Source of the DNA: Caballeronia ptereochthonis
GTDB lineage: Bacteria; Pseudomonadota; Gammaproteobacteria; Burkholderiales; Burkholderiaceae
Assembly (NCBI RefSeq): GCF_001545075.1
Contig: NZ_FCOB02000009.1
Span: 124,001 to 188,000 of the forward strand
DNA length: 64,000 nt
Direction: 5' to 3'
In this document: positions 8,799 through 17,739 of the stretch, piece by piece
Numbering within the stretch: position 1 is the first letter of the stretch
Layout of the letters: each line of letters begins with the position of its first letter
Made by a program: the position numbers and the translations under genes
Notes under the pieces: model-generated
Told to the model about the DNA's origin: nothing
The model's database searches: none
The model's input: only the letters and a program-made list of their open reading frames with translations

Positions 8799-9045
8799 AT
8801 GGAACTGATTGTGAATGGCGCGCATCACAACGTCGACGCCGACGCCGACGCGAACATGCCGCTGCTCTGGGCCGCGGGATCTGTTGGGACTGCACGGCAC
8901 CAGGTTCGGGTGCGGCGTGGGCGCATGTGGCGCTTGCACCGTCCATCTGGAGGGCGCGGCGGCGCGCTCGTGCGTCACGTCGCTGGCGGATGCGCAGGGC
9001 AAGTCCGTGACGACGATCGAAGGCCTGGGAAGGCGGCGAACCTGA
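8799..9045 (+). pseudogene. (2Fe-2S)-binding oxidoreductase small subunit, frameshifted and truncated
   Basis: The N-terminus [20 protein letters not shown] followed by PLLW is the start of a xanthine-dehydrogenase-family small subunit (isoquinoline 1-oxidoreductase alpha-like). About base 8872 the family sequence jumps to the next frame: [20 protein letters not shown] then [20 protein letters not shown], containing four of the cluster cysteines (CGVGACGAC plus RSC). The frame ends at 9045 after about 80 residues, whereas family members have about 150-160, including a second [2Fe-2S] domain. No large molybdopterin subunit follows. A frameshift and a 3-prime deletion have therefore destroyed it. 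Confidence 0.82.
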
Positions 9046-9347
9046 TAACGTGGCGGACCGACAGAGGAGATGCGCGCAGGACTGCCAGGAGGCGTATCAG
9101 AACTGCCTGGCTGACGCCACTCGGACTTGTTACCGATAGGCGAGCGAAAGTCTGGCAGTGGCGGCATGCCGATCGGTTTCGGTCAATCGACGGCGACATC
9201 CAGCTCGTTGACAGTCGAATTTGAGCGGCGTCCGCAATCGGTCGCAGGCGCGCAAAAAGCGAGCCCGTTGCGCGGTAGGGTCCAACACGGCACATTCTCT
9301 GTTTTATGACCTGCGATTGTGAGCTCCCCGATTCCAATCTGAGTCTA
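9046..9347. other. Spacer inside the decayed region, nothing recognised
   Basis: About 300 bases between the truncated ferredoxin-domain gene and the acetyltransferase fragment. Short open frames exist on both strands but none shows a recognisable family or a ribosome-binding site. It probably holds remains of the deleted part of the flanking genes. Confidence 0.5.
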
Positions 9348-9653
9348 ATGACCACGTTTCCAACCCTGACAACTTCGCGGCTGTCATTGCGGGAGCTTTT
9401 GCCCTGCGACGCACCTTCGCTGTTTGCTGTGCATGGCGACGCGGAAGGCATGCGCTGGTTCGGTACCGATCCAATGACCGACATAGGGGAGGCCGACAAT
9501 CTGATTGAGGTATTTGCTGACTGGTGGCGCAGTGGCTCTGGTGTCCGCCGGGCCGTCGAGAGACTTTCGGATGGCCTTTTCCTCCCCGGCGAGCACTTCA
9601 ACGTCCGACACCGCCGCTTAAGTCCGAGTACCCGCTCGTCGTTAAGCATTTAA
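9348..9653 (+). pseudogene. GNAT (RimJ/RimL-type) acetyltransferase, N-terminal fragment
   Basis: From ATG 9348 the sequence MTTFPTLTTSRLSLRELLP with DAPSLFAVHGDAEGMRWFG and IGEADNLIEVFADWW is the N-terminal third of a RimJ/RimL-like N-acetyltransferase. After about residue 70 (near base 9560) similarity is lost and the frame ends at 9653; the acetyl-CoA-binding RxxGxG/A segment and the C-terminal helices are absent. No continuation could be found in the other frames. It is the fourth broken gene in a row between 7.5 and 9.7 kb. Confidence 0.65.
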
Positions 9654-9859
9654 GCACCTTGGTTTACCTGGAGGATTTCTGGAAGCAAGTGCGCGACGCT
9701 CGCGCGGGAAGCTTTGGTTGAGTGTCGAGCAAACGCCAGTAATCGGCGCCTCTCGTTGAGGTCGCACTATGGTCCGAGCACCGTCGGGTTGTGCCTGCGG
9801 CGCACTCGGTCTATGAGGATTCGAAAACTCCTCCGCGAGCCGCGCTATCCTGGGATGTC

Positions 9860-11560
9860 CTATGCGGGCGACGTCAATGCCGAGCGGACCACGCGTGTAA
9901 GCTCGTCAAGTTGGAATGGCTTACGCAGCACCGTGAAGCGCTTGTCAGTGATCGTCGAGAGATCGACATCCGCGTAACCTGTTGCCAAGACCACCGGTAA
10001 ATTCTCGCGCAATTCGCGTGCTTTTTCGATTACTTGCAATCCATTCATGCCGGGCATCGCGTAGTCGACCATCAGCAGGTCAGGGTGATCGACGCGAAGG
10101 CGCTCGAGTCCGCTCGGGCCGTCACGGGCGTCTGTAACTTCGTAGCCGAAGGCCTGAAGGCATTCGACGAGCATGCGTCGGACGTCCTCGTCATCCTCGA
10201 TCACGAGGACTCGGCGTGCCTCCAGCGCGCTGTTATCCGAGACGAGTCCAGCGACGGCGTCGGGCGCTTCCTTCGCTGCGAGCGGCAACCACATCTCCAC
10301 GGTCGTCCCTTTGCCCGGCTCGCTCTCGACACGTGCTATGCCGCCTGCCTGTCGCGCGATTCCATAGACTTGACTCAGTCCCAGTCCGGTTCCCTTGCCT
10401 ACGGGCTTCGTCGTAAAGAACGGGTCGAACACCCGAGAGAGGACCCCAGGCTCGATGCCCGTGCCCGAATCGCTCACACTGACGACAACATAGCGTCCTG
10501 TGGCAAGCGTCTCGTCTGGCGCAGGACGTTCGTCTGCGCGGATTGAAAGGCGTCCGCCGTCCGGCATCGCGTCACGCGCATTAATGGCAAGATTGAGCAC
10601 GGCGAGTTCAAGCTGGTTCGCGTCTGCCCGCGTCCAGAGATCTTCCGAATCCGTATGGGTCGAGAACGCGATGGCGGATCCCAGCGAGATTGAAATGATG
10701 TCGCGCATGCCCTGGAGCAGCGAAGCGACATTTACGGCCTTCAGGTCGAGGTTGCTCGTGCGTGAGAAGGTGAGCAGTTGCGCGGTGAGTTTGCCGCCAC
10801 GCTCAGTAGCGCGTTTAATAGTCGCGGCCATTTTGCGCACACGCTCGTCATCGCTCAAGCGCACAAGCAGTTCCGCATTGGCCATGATGACGTTCAGCAA
10901 ATTGTTGAAGTCGTGCGCAATTCCGCCGGTCAGTTGCCCCAACGCTTCCATCTTCTGGGACTGCACGAGCACTGCCTGCACCTTTGCCCGTTCGTGGATC
11001 TCTTTCATGAGCCGGTCGTTCGCCGTTGCAAGCTCACGCGTGCGTTCGCTGATACGGCTTTCGAGTGATTCGTTAAGCTGTTCCAGCGCTTCTTGTGCTT
11101 TGACGCGTTCGATCAGATGCTGCTGTGATTCCGCGAGATGGCTGCGCGACTCGTACTGGCGGGCACGGGCGCGCAGGGAAGATGTTACCGCACGACGCAA
11201 TGTCTCTGAATTTAACGGCCGCTCCAGGACCAATACGTTCCCAAGCCGTTCAAGCATGTCGACGCTCGCAGCGGAACGACGCTCGGCGGTACGCCCCGAG
11301 AGCAGAATCACGGGGAAGTCGGACCAGGCCGCTTGATGCTCGAACCAGTCTCCAAGTGCACGGGCGCTGTCGTTACGAACCGATTCCTCCGTGATGATCG
11401 CAACCGCGGCTCCGCGCTTGAGTTCCTCCAATAGGCATCCCGAATCCGGACACGCGACGCAGCTTCGCTTATCGGTCACGAGAACGTCGGCGATGACGTC
11501 GGCGTCGCGGCCGAAGGGCGCCATGATGAGAACACGAAATTCCTCGGCCTTAGTCAGCAT
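9860..11560 (-). CDS. Hybrid histidine kinase/response regulator paired with a KaiC-like ATPase
   Basis: A 566-residue soluble kinase. The N-terminal 115 residues look like a receiver fold without the phospho-accepting Asp (RVLIMAPFGRDADVIADVLV ... FPVILLSGR), so a pseudo-receiver. A coiled coil (about 130-200) follows, then HisKA with GQLTGGIAHDFNNLLNVI (H near 225), HATPase boxes LNLAINARDAMPDGG, DSGTGIEPGV and GKGTGLGLSQVYG, and a C-terminal receiver with LMVDYAMPGMNG (phospho-Asp) and VLRKPF (conserved Lys). The start ATG 11560 lies inside the end of the KaiC-like gene (11-bp overlap), which implies translational coupling. No membrane segments; input is probably cytoplasmic, through the pseudo-receiver or the ATPase. 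Confidence 0.9.
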   Translation of the reverse strand: MLTKAEEFRVLIMAPFGRDADVIADVLVTDKRSCVACPDSGCLLEELKRGAAVAIITEESVRNDSARALGDWFEHQAAWSDFPVILLSGRTAERRSAASVDMLERLGNVLVLERPLNSETLRRAVTSSLRARARQYESRSHLAESQQHLIERVKAQEALEQLNESLESRISERTRELATANDRLMKEIHERAKVQAVLVQSQKMEALGQLTGGIAHDFNNLLNVIMANAELLVRLSDDERVRKMAATIKRATERGGKLTAQLLTFSRTSNLDLKAVNVASLLQGMRDIISISLGSAIAFSTHTDSEDLWTRADANQLELAVLNLAINARDAMPDGGRLSIRADERPAPDETLATGRYVVVSVSDSGTGIEPGVLSRVFDPFFTTKPVGKGTGLGLSQVYGIARQAGGIARVESEPGKGTTVEMWLPLAAKEAPDAVAGLVSDNSALEARRVLVIEDDEDVRRMLVECLQAFGYEVTDARDGPSGLERLRVDHPDLLMVDYAMPGMNGLQVIEKARELRENLPVVLATGYADVDLSTITDKRFTVLRKPFQLDELTRVVRSALTSPA

Positions 11561-13067
11561 ACGGCTTCTGTTTGCCGTTCGGAGAGGGAAGCATTGCAGT
11601 TTCCCCTTGATATCTGGGCACCCCCCCCAGAATGCCTTCAAAATCGCGCAGCGCTTCGCCTACAGTTAGCCCGCCGCTGTCGAGCTGGAACTGCCGGATC
11701 GAGCGCTCGTGGTCACCCGTCCGACTCTTGACCGCAGTAACGGCGGTGAGCACCTCACCGCGGCGCTCAAAGTAGCGGAAAAGCACGACCACATCGCTCA
11801 GATAGCTAATATCGATGTCGCTCTGGATCTCCCCAATCACACCGTGCTGTCCCAGCACAAGCATGGTGATTACGCCGCGTTGATTGAGATAGGTGAGCAG
11901 TTCGTGCATCTGCAACAGCAAATAGCGTTCTCCCGGCATGGCCTGCAGAAACGCATTCAGGCTGTCGATCGCGACAAAGCGCGCGTTATCGTCTTCGACG
12001 CTGCGACGCACGTCGCTAGCGAACTCGCCGGGTGAGATTTCGGCGGGATCGATCTGGCGCAAGGTCAGTAGTCCACTCTCAAGGTGCCGCCCGAGATCGA
12101 TGCCAAGATTGGTCGATCGTCTTAACAGCGTGGCTCGTGTCTCGTCGAAGAGATAGTAGACGCACGCCTCTCCACGCTCCAGTGCTGCCAACAGACACGA
12201 CGCAACCGTGGTCGTCTTCCCGACGCCCGACGGGCCGACTATCAGCGTGTTTGTCCCCGGGAAAAGGCCGCCGCCCAACAGTGCATCCAGCTCCTTGGTG
12301 CCTGTGCTAAGAGCGCTCGACGAATATTCGATGTGATGCTCTGCGGCTACAAGGCGGGGGTAGATCTTGATTCCGCCGGTATCAAGCGTCATGTCGTGGT
12401 AACCCTCGCGGAATTTAATGCCGCGCATCTTGGCGATCCGCAAGCGCCGCCGCTCGCCGCCATAATCGTGGACCACGTTGTCGAGGCTGATCACGCCATG
12501 TGCGATACTATGCAGTTGTAGATCGCCGGGTTCAGACGTGTTGTCATCAAGCAGCATCACTGTACAGGCGCGGGTCGCGAAATAGCGCTTTAACGCGAGT
12601 ATCTGGCGGCGATATCGCAGCGGGTTTTGCGACAACATTCGAAGTTCAGACAGACTGTCGAAGACGAGACGTACCGGTTTGAGCTCATCGACCTTTGCGA
12701 TCACGTCACGCACCGTTTCTCCTAACTCGACTTCCGCTGGATGCAATACGGTTTGTTCAAAGCGGGGATCTAGGCCTTCATCCGACAGCAGTTCGATAAT
12801 CGTGATGTGTGCCGTGTCCCATCCGTGGCTCTCGGCAACCGCAACGAGTTCCGCCTTTGTCTCAGACAGGGTTATGTACAGGCCCGGCTCTCCGAGCTCA
12901 GCGCCCTTGAGTAAGAATTGCATCGCCAGAGTCGTTTTGCCTGCGCCCGGTGCGCCCTCGATCAAATACATGCGATCTGGCGTCAATCCGCCGCCCAGGA
13001 TATCGTCCAGACCGGCGACGCCCGATAAGATGCGATTCGGCTGCGGCTGATTGGTCATGGCTGACAT
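11550..13067 (-). CDS. KaiC-like tandem RecA-fold ATPase
   Basis: A 505-residue protein with two KaiC/RecA-type domains. Walker A motifs are GAPGAGKTT (about residues 38-46) and GPSGVGKTT (about 277-285); Walker B-like segments are VRLVFDSLSEL and RFVAIDSLNAF. The repeated GVAGLDDILGGGL and GTKELDALLGGGL leaders before each P-loop are typical of KaiC. Outside cyanobacteria such proteins are usually linked to signal transduction and stress, not a clock; no kaiA or kaiB is in the window. It overlaps the hybrid kinase downstream by 11 bp. ATG 13067 was chosen; a GTG at 13073 and an ATG at 13058 are alternatives, since no strong ribosome-binding site decides. Confidence 0.9.
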   Translation of the reverse strand: MSAMTNQPQPNRILSGVAGLDDILGGGLTPDRMYLIEGAPGAGKTTLAMQFLLKGAELGEPGLYITLSETKAELVAVAESHGWDTAHITIIELLSDEGLDPRFEQTVLHPAEVELGETVRDVIAKVDELKPVRLVFDSLSELRMLSQNPLRYRRQILALKRYFATRACTVMLLDDNTSEPGDLQLHSIAHGVISLDNVVHDYGGERRRLRIAKMRGIKFREGYHDMTLDTGGIKIYPRLVAAEHHIEYSSSALSTGTKELDALLGGGLFPGTNTLIVGPSGVGKTTTVASCLLAALERGEACVYYLFDETRATLLRRSTNLGIDLGRHLESGLLTLRQIDPAEISPGEFASDVRRSVEDDNARFVAIDSLNAFLQAMPGERYLLLQMHELLTYLNQRGVITMLVLGQHGVIGEIQSDIDISYLSDVVVLFRYFERRGEVLTAVTAVKSRTGDHERSIRQFQLDSGGLTVGEALRDFEGILGGVPRYQGETAMLPSPNGKQKPYAD

Positions 13068-13429
13068 GGTCACTTAAATACGGTTGCTCAAATTTTCGCT
13101 GGTCTCTTGTTGCCGGCTGCGAGAATGAGCAATAAGTGGGCCAGAGACGCAGCACCGTCGGCGGCGTCAACCCTGCGCGTTGCTCACCGCGAGCGGGATA
13201 CCCTGCGCTTTTTTCAGCCGACGGCATACCGCTGATATATCCGGCGATGGTCGAGCGACCGAAGAGAGCTTTGCTGCGGAGTTAGGGTGTGAGCAGCGCG
13301 ACAGAAGGATCCTGCATGCCATCCACGACGGCCTGAAGCGCAAGGTGATAGACCTCGAGACTGCGCGCAACGTCGACGGCCATCGCTGAATCAACGTTGG
13401 CAGAGCTTTGCCTTGCTCGCTCGATCACT
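13068..13429. other. Intergenic region upstream of the KaiC-like gene
   Basis: It holds the promoter region for the KaiC-like/kinase pair and the 3-prime end region of the frameshifted kinase. Short frames on both strands (for example a 63-codon one ending at 13282) show no recognisable family. No clear promoter or terminator was identified. Confidence 0.4.
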
Positions 13430-15440
13430 TCATGGCGACCCTCGACCTGCACGTGCACGCGTGCCGGCCGCACCGGCTTCGCTCGCTTCTACATCGCTGG
13501 CGCCGCCGAGCACCTGCCGCACCTTGTCGGCGAACTGCTGGCGGCTGTATCGCTTGCTCAGCAGTTCGACACCCGGGTCGAGTCGGCCGCCATGCACGAT
13601 GGCGTATTGCGTGTAGCCCGAGGTGAAAAGAACCTTTAACCCCGGCAGCATCTGGACTGCCCTACGAGCCATTTCGGGACTGCGCAGCAGGCCGGGCATC
13701 ACCACGTCTGTGAACAACAGATCGATGTGCACGCCGCTTGCGACCACGGCCAACGCCTGCTCGGCGTCGTTGGCCTTGAGCACTGCATAGCCGAGGCCAG
13801 AGAGAAGTTCGACAACGGTCGACTGAACCCTCAGATCGTCCTTTACGACGAGAATTGTCTCGTTGCCGTGCTTCAGGCTACCAGGCGTGGCCGCTCTGGT
13901 TTCAACTGCCGCGTCGGTGGAGCGTGGCAGATAGATCCTGACGGTCGTTCCTTCGCCGATCTCGCTGTACAGGCGGATATGCCCACCGCTCTGCTTGACG
14001 AAGCCGTAGACCATGCTCAGGCCAAGCCCCGTACCTCGACCCTCAGGCTTCGTGCTAAAGAATGGATCAAAAGCGCGGGCCATCACTTCCTGGCTCATGC
14101 CGGTTCCGGTGTCGGTGACGCCCAGCATCACATACTGGCCGGCGGCGACGTCATGAACGGACGACACGTATTCGTCGTCGAGCGTCGCATTCGATAGCTC
14201 AAGAGTGAGCTTGCCGCCATCGGGCATTGCATCGCGAGCATTGATCGCAAGATTGAGAATCACGTTTTCGAGCTGATGCGGATCGACGATCGTATTCCAC
14301 AGCCACCCGCCACCACGGACTCGATCTCAATGGACTCGCCCAGAGCCCGCCGCAGCAGATCGTCGAGCGACCGGAGCTGACGCGCAGGATTAGTAACGAC
14401 CGGAGCGAGGGGTTGCTGGCGACCGAAGGCAAGCAGCTGTGATGCAAGCTTGGCGCCGCGGTTGACGGCGTCGATCGCATTACCGAGTCGCTCGGCGCTC
14501 CAGTGGTCGCGGCCATGCCTACTTTCGAGCAATTCGAGATTGCCACGCAGCACCTGCAGAACATTGTTAAAGTCGTGCGCCACACCGCCCGTCAGTTTGC
14601 CCAGCGCTTCCATCTTCTGTGCCTGGAACAGTTCGTTTTGCGTTTGCTCAAGTAGCTCGGCTGCTCGCCGTCGCTCGGTGATATCGCGCGTGACTTTCGC
14701 AAACCCGACCACTTGGCCATCCTCGTGGATGGCGTCGATGATGACGTGAGCGAAAAATCGGCTACCATCGCGCCGCACGCGCCAGCCTTCGGCCTCAAAA
14801 CGTCCCTCGCGTCTGGCTGTCTCCAGTCCCCGGAAAGGGACACCCGCTGCGACATCGTCGGGGGTGTAAAACCGGGAAAAGTGCGAACCGATGATCTCGC
14901 CGTCGGTGTACCCCTTGATCCGCCGCGCGCCCGAGTTCCAGCTCGTGACGTGGCCATCCGGCGAAAGCATGAAAATGGCATAGTCGGTGACACCCTGAAC
15001 CAGCAGGCGGAAGCTCCGTTCACTTTTGAGCACCGCGTCGTGGGCTGCTTTCTTGTCACTCACGTCGGCGACCATGGTGCCAAAACCCTTGAGATGGCCC
15101 CCGCCATCGCGCAGTGCAGTCGTGACCACGTTTGCCCAGAAGGGGGTGCCATCCTTACGCAAACGCCAGCCTTCCATGACGGAGCGCCCGGTCCGGCCGC
15201 GGCCCGCAGGGCCGCCTCCGGTGCAGCCGCGGCGCGCTCAGTCTCTTGGAAGAAAACAGAATCTGGCTGCCCGATAATTTCGTCGGGCCGGTACCCGTGG
15301 ATGCGCTCGCCGCCGGGCTTCCAAGTCAAGACAGTGCCCTCGGGCGAAACGGCGAAGATGGAGTAGTCCTGGGTGGATTTTGCCCAGAGTTGGAGCCATA
15401 CAGAACTGAAAGCAGCCGATGAAAGGTCAATGTCGCTCAT
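13430..15440 (-). pseudogene. PAS-domain hybrid histidine kinase with two frameshifts
   Basis: From ATG 15440 (MSDIDLSSAAFSS) the first PAS domain runs to about 15200, then continues one frame over as MEGWRLRKDGTPFWANVV. A second PAS-PAC domain (SFRLLVQGVTDYAIFML ... RDGSRFFAHVI) and HisKA (GKLTGGVAHDFNNVLQVL) follow, and a second shift near 14305 leads to NTIVDPHQLENVILNLAIN, the HATPase core (DTGTGMSQEV, GRGTGLGLSMVYG) and a receiver ending at 13430. Both shifts look like single-base deletions. The receiver keeps LLFTDVVMPG but has VVKDD where an acidic pair is usual and LSKRYSRQ where KP is usual. This supports true decay, although sequencing error at the two shifts cannot be excluded. Confidence 0.82.
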
Positions 15441-16189
15441 TTGTCGGGCTTGCGGAAGCTTCCGGGTCGAGCCTGGTGAAGAAGAGTTAGGCACTTCTGC
15501 AATAAATGGACCTGGTGCCGACCTTTCTCGGCCCTGCTGTAGAGTTTTGGCGGACTGAATCATATCTACCGGCCAACTGCTGTCGGCCGAAGTCCTCGGG
15601 CTGCAGTCGCCAGACGGCGTACCGACGGTATCCAGAAGTGCTGTTCTCGGTGCGTGAGTCACCCTGGCGATGATTGCGCCCACGACAAGATCGGCAAAGG
15701 AGAACCAGTTCGCCCGCGCAACGCCGCAGGCAGCTGTATCCGCCGTCTGACACGCCGTTTGCTCGGCCTGCTGACCCTGAAGCCGTTCGATGCTGCCGAG
15801 GCGACTGCCGCTTCTACTTGCTGTTTGGCGGTATCAACCGGGGCGCCGAAGGCGGCAAGGCCAGGCTGCCAAGCGATGGAAGACGTCTTTCGAGAGGCTG
15901 CGATCGAAGACGAGCGTCAGCCAAGACGTTCGTCGACCGGTACAGTGCCGAACAGGCGAGCAAGCTCGAATAGGGTGCAGACGCTTATCGGGCGCGGCGC
16001 AAGCAAAGGCATCGACGAAAGCGGTGAAGTCGAAGAGCGTCGCCGACGCGCAAGGCGCACCGTGGTGGTTGCAAGAATCGGTCCGAAGGATAAGTCCGAC
16101 ACTTTTCATTGGCATCGTCATTGCCGCACAAAAGCCGAATGCGATTGTATGCAATCTGTTGAACGATCGACGCTTGCGTATAAAACTCA
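15441..16189. other. Long non-coding stretch, nothing recognised
   Basis: About 750 bases between the broken kinase and the DUF421 gene. Several overlapping frames exist, but none has a ribosome-binding site, codon use like its neighbours, or a known family. A stretch at about 15780-15970 gives fragments that look protein-like when the frame is switched (FDAAEATAAST, LLFGGINRGAEGGKA, QAMEDVFREAAIEDERQ, TFVDRYSAEQASKLE), so a degraded gene is possible. Confidence 0.4.
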
Positions 16190-16600
16190 TCAGGCCGTTA
16201 CGTTCGAGGATGGCTGCCCATACTCGCCGAGTGTCGTGGTATGCAGTTCCTGCGTGGCGGTTTCGGACACATCGGTCCTTGTAATGGGAGCGGCCGACAT
16301 ATGTTGTTCATCGAACTTCCCGTCCTTGTAGATTTCCCTTTCCGAGCCGACGACGATTCGTTCGAGCGCAGGCAAACGCACACATGCCCACACAAGAACC
16401 CGATGGATCAACACGATCGCCAGTGACGCTATGGCGGTAGGTATGGCGCGCGAAGCGCCCACGATGACACGACTCAGCGCTGCGACCAGCAAGACTGCAA
16501 CGACGTAAGCGAATGGCGAGCGTTGACCGAACGAGCGTCGGCCCGCGATGCGTATGAACGCCAGCGCACCGAAGACCACCGCGACGGCGCGTGCGGCCAT
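16190..16600 (-). CDS. DUF421 (YetF-like) membrane protein
   Basis: A 136-residue protein with two or three N-terminal membrane helices (AVAVVFGALAFIRIAGRRSF, FAYVVAVLLVAALSRVIVGA, AIASLAIVLIHRVLVWACV) followed by a small cytoplasmic domain. The IAGRRSFGQRSPF motif and the LPALERIVVGSEREIYKDGK segment identify the DUF421/YetF family, including the ITRTDVSETATQELH helix. YetF-type proteins are linked to membrane stress and spore or envelope functions, but the biochemical role is unknown. The C-terminus after EYGQPSSNVTA is shorter than in many members, so mild truncation is possible. No good ribosome-binding site precedes the ATG; TTG two codons earlier is an alternative. Confidence 0.7.
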   Translation of the reverse strand: MAARAVAVVFGALAFIRIAGRRSFGQRSPFAYVVAVLLVAALSRVIVGASRAIPTAIASLAIVLIHRVLVWACVRLPALERIVVGSEREIYKDGKFDEQHMSAAPITRTDVSETATQELHTTTLGEYGQPSSNVTA

Positions 16601-16664
16601 CTGCAAGGAGTATCGACCCGTGTTCGCGCTGAAAACCTTATCGCGACAGTACCCAAGAGCGTCT

Positions 16665-16697
16665 GTGACGGCTGCGCAGGACCTGCGCAGCCGTCAC
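16665..16697. repeat. Perfect 16-bp inverted repeat, hairpin
   Basis: GTGACGGCTGCGCAGG at 16665-16680 is followed, after a single A, by its exact complement at 16682-16697. It lies between the ends of the Lys/Ala-rich gene (stop at 16798 on the minus strand) and the DUF421 start. No T-run follows on either strand, so it could be a hairpin terminator, a transcript-end stabiliser or a binding site. Confidence 0.6.
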
Positions 16698-16797
16698 CTA
16701 CCGTCCGGTTCGTCGGGCAGTTGTGAGGACAGACCGGCGAGCGACTTCGAAGTGTGGTCGGCCACACTCTCCCAGCGAGGCGAATGCCTTGCCCTGC

Positions 16798-17286
16798 CTA
16801 CTGCTTCTTTGCGGCGTCGACCCTAGCTTCCGCTGCCTTCTTGTTTGCGTCGTTCTGAGCTTCGACCTTTTTTTCATCGGCCTTCGCCTGCGCAACGTTG
16901 GCGTCGTTTGCAGCATCCTGTTTCTTCCTGTCGGCCTTCGTTTGGGCCTGTTGCATTTTTTGATTCGCCCTAGTTTGCGCCTTCGCCGCATTGCTTCGAG
17001 CTCCAGATGCTTCCGCCGGTGTAGTCGCCTTAACGCTCTTCGCGGCCTTCTTGTCGGCGTCAGCCTGAGCAGAAGCTTTGTCTTCGTTGGCCGAGGCTTG
17101 CGCCTTCTCGGCATCGCTCTGTGCTTCCGCCTTCTTCTTGTTAGCTGTAGCCTGCGCTTCCAACTTCTCGCTGTTTGCCTTCAGCTGCGCTTTTTGCGCG
17201 TCGCTTGCGTCTGCAGCCGCCGCCGTCTGTTCAAACACGGTGGTGGCGAGCAATGCCGATGCGATGACAGCTACGAACTTTTTCAT
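16798..17286 (-). CDS. Secreted Lys/Ala-rich coiled-coil protein
   Basis: A 162-residue protein with an N-terminal signal peptide (MKKFVAVIASALLATTVFEQ, cleavage near TAAAA-D). The rest is built almost entirely of Ala, Lys, Gln, Asp, Asn and Glu in repeats of the type KAEAQSDAEKAQASANEDKA, which predicts a long, soluble, highly charged helix or coiled coil in the periplasm. AAGGAG lies about nine bases before ATG 17286. The family is not recognised; similar proteins occur among stress-induced or envelope-associated small proteins. Its neighbours (DUF421, PRC-barrel, Hsp20) fit a stress role, which is inference only. Repetitive composition makes database matches unreliable. Confidence 0.75.
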   Translation of the reverse strand: MKKFVAVIASALLATTVFEQTAAAADASDAQKAQLKANSEKLEAQATANKKKAEAQSDAEKAQASANEDKASAQADADKKAAKSVKATTPAEASGARSNAAKAQTRANQKMQQAQTKADRKKQDAANDANVAQAKADEKKVEAQNDANKKAAEARVDAAKKQ

Positions 17287-17739
17287 GATCGAAATCTCCT
17301 TGCATACCTTTTTTAAAGGCAAACTTGCGTCATTTTTGGCATTGTGACTTCAAAACCCACGAGGCAAGCAAAATGGCGGCGGAGCAGCGGCACGCGCTCC
17401 CCTCGCAACTTGAGTTTCGCGCCCTCGGTTTTTTCGTGATCGAGCGCCCCATACTTCGAGCGAAGGCGCGGTGTTGAGAATGAGGGCACGTCGAAGTTCG
17501 TTGCCGACATTGGGTGCGCAAAAAGTGTTCCGCAGACATGCTTGTTCGCCCACTTGCTCAGGAGTCCGGATGAGAGCATAACGTGTCTAGCAGGTTTGAA
17601 AGTGCAAAAGGATCTGCGCCACCGAAACGGCGCGCGTTAAGGAAGCGATTATCGCTGACTCCGCCTAGCGAAAGAATCTGAAAGGGCACGCTTCGATCCG
17701 GCGACGCCGAAGGCGTCGCCGATCATGGAAATTTGCGGT
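17287..17739. other. Intergenic region with a hairpin downstream of the PRC-barrel gene
   Basis: About 450 bases. Near its end GGCGACGCC (17700-17708) and its complement (17712-17720) form a 9-bp stem with a GAA loop, 20 bases beyond the PRC-barrel stop on the minus strand, so it may be its terminator. The remainder should contain the promoter of the Lys/Ala-rich gene; a short 88-codon frame here has no supporting features. Confidence 0.45.

Noticed and set aside
11550-13067. A true circadian clock (KaiC) locus
   Set aside because: No kaiA or kaiB is present and the gene is coupled to a histidine kinase; KaiC-like ATPases are widespread outside cyanobacteria.
13282-13473. A 63-codon minus-strand frame downstream of the frameshifted kinase
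   Set aside because: It overlaps the kinase 3-prime end, lacks a ribosome-binding site and shows no recognised family.
15790-16284. A 164-codon plus-strand frame in the gap before the DUF421 gene
   Set aside because: Arg/Gln-rich translation without family or start signal; protein-like pieces appear only if the frame is switched, so it may be a degraded gene but not a CDS.
17313-17579. An 88-codon minus-strand frame upstream of the Lys/Ala-rich gene
   Set aside because: No ribosome-binding site, unusual composition, overlaps the likely promoter region.
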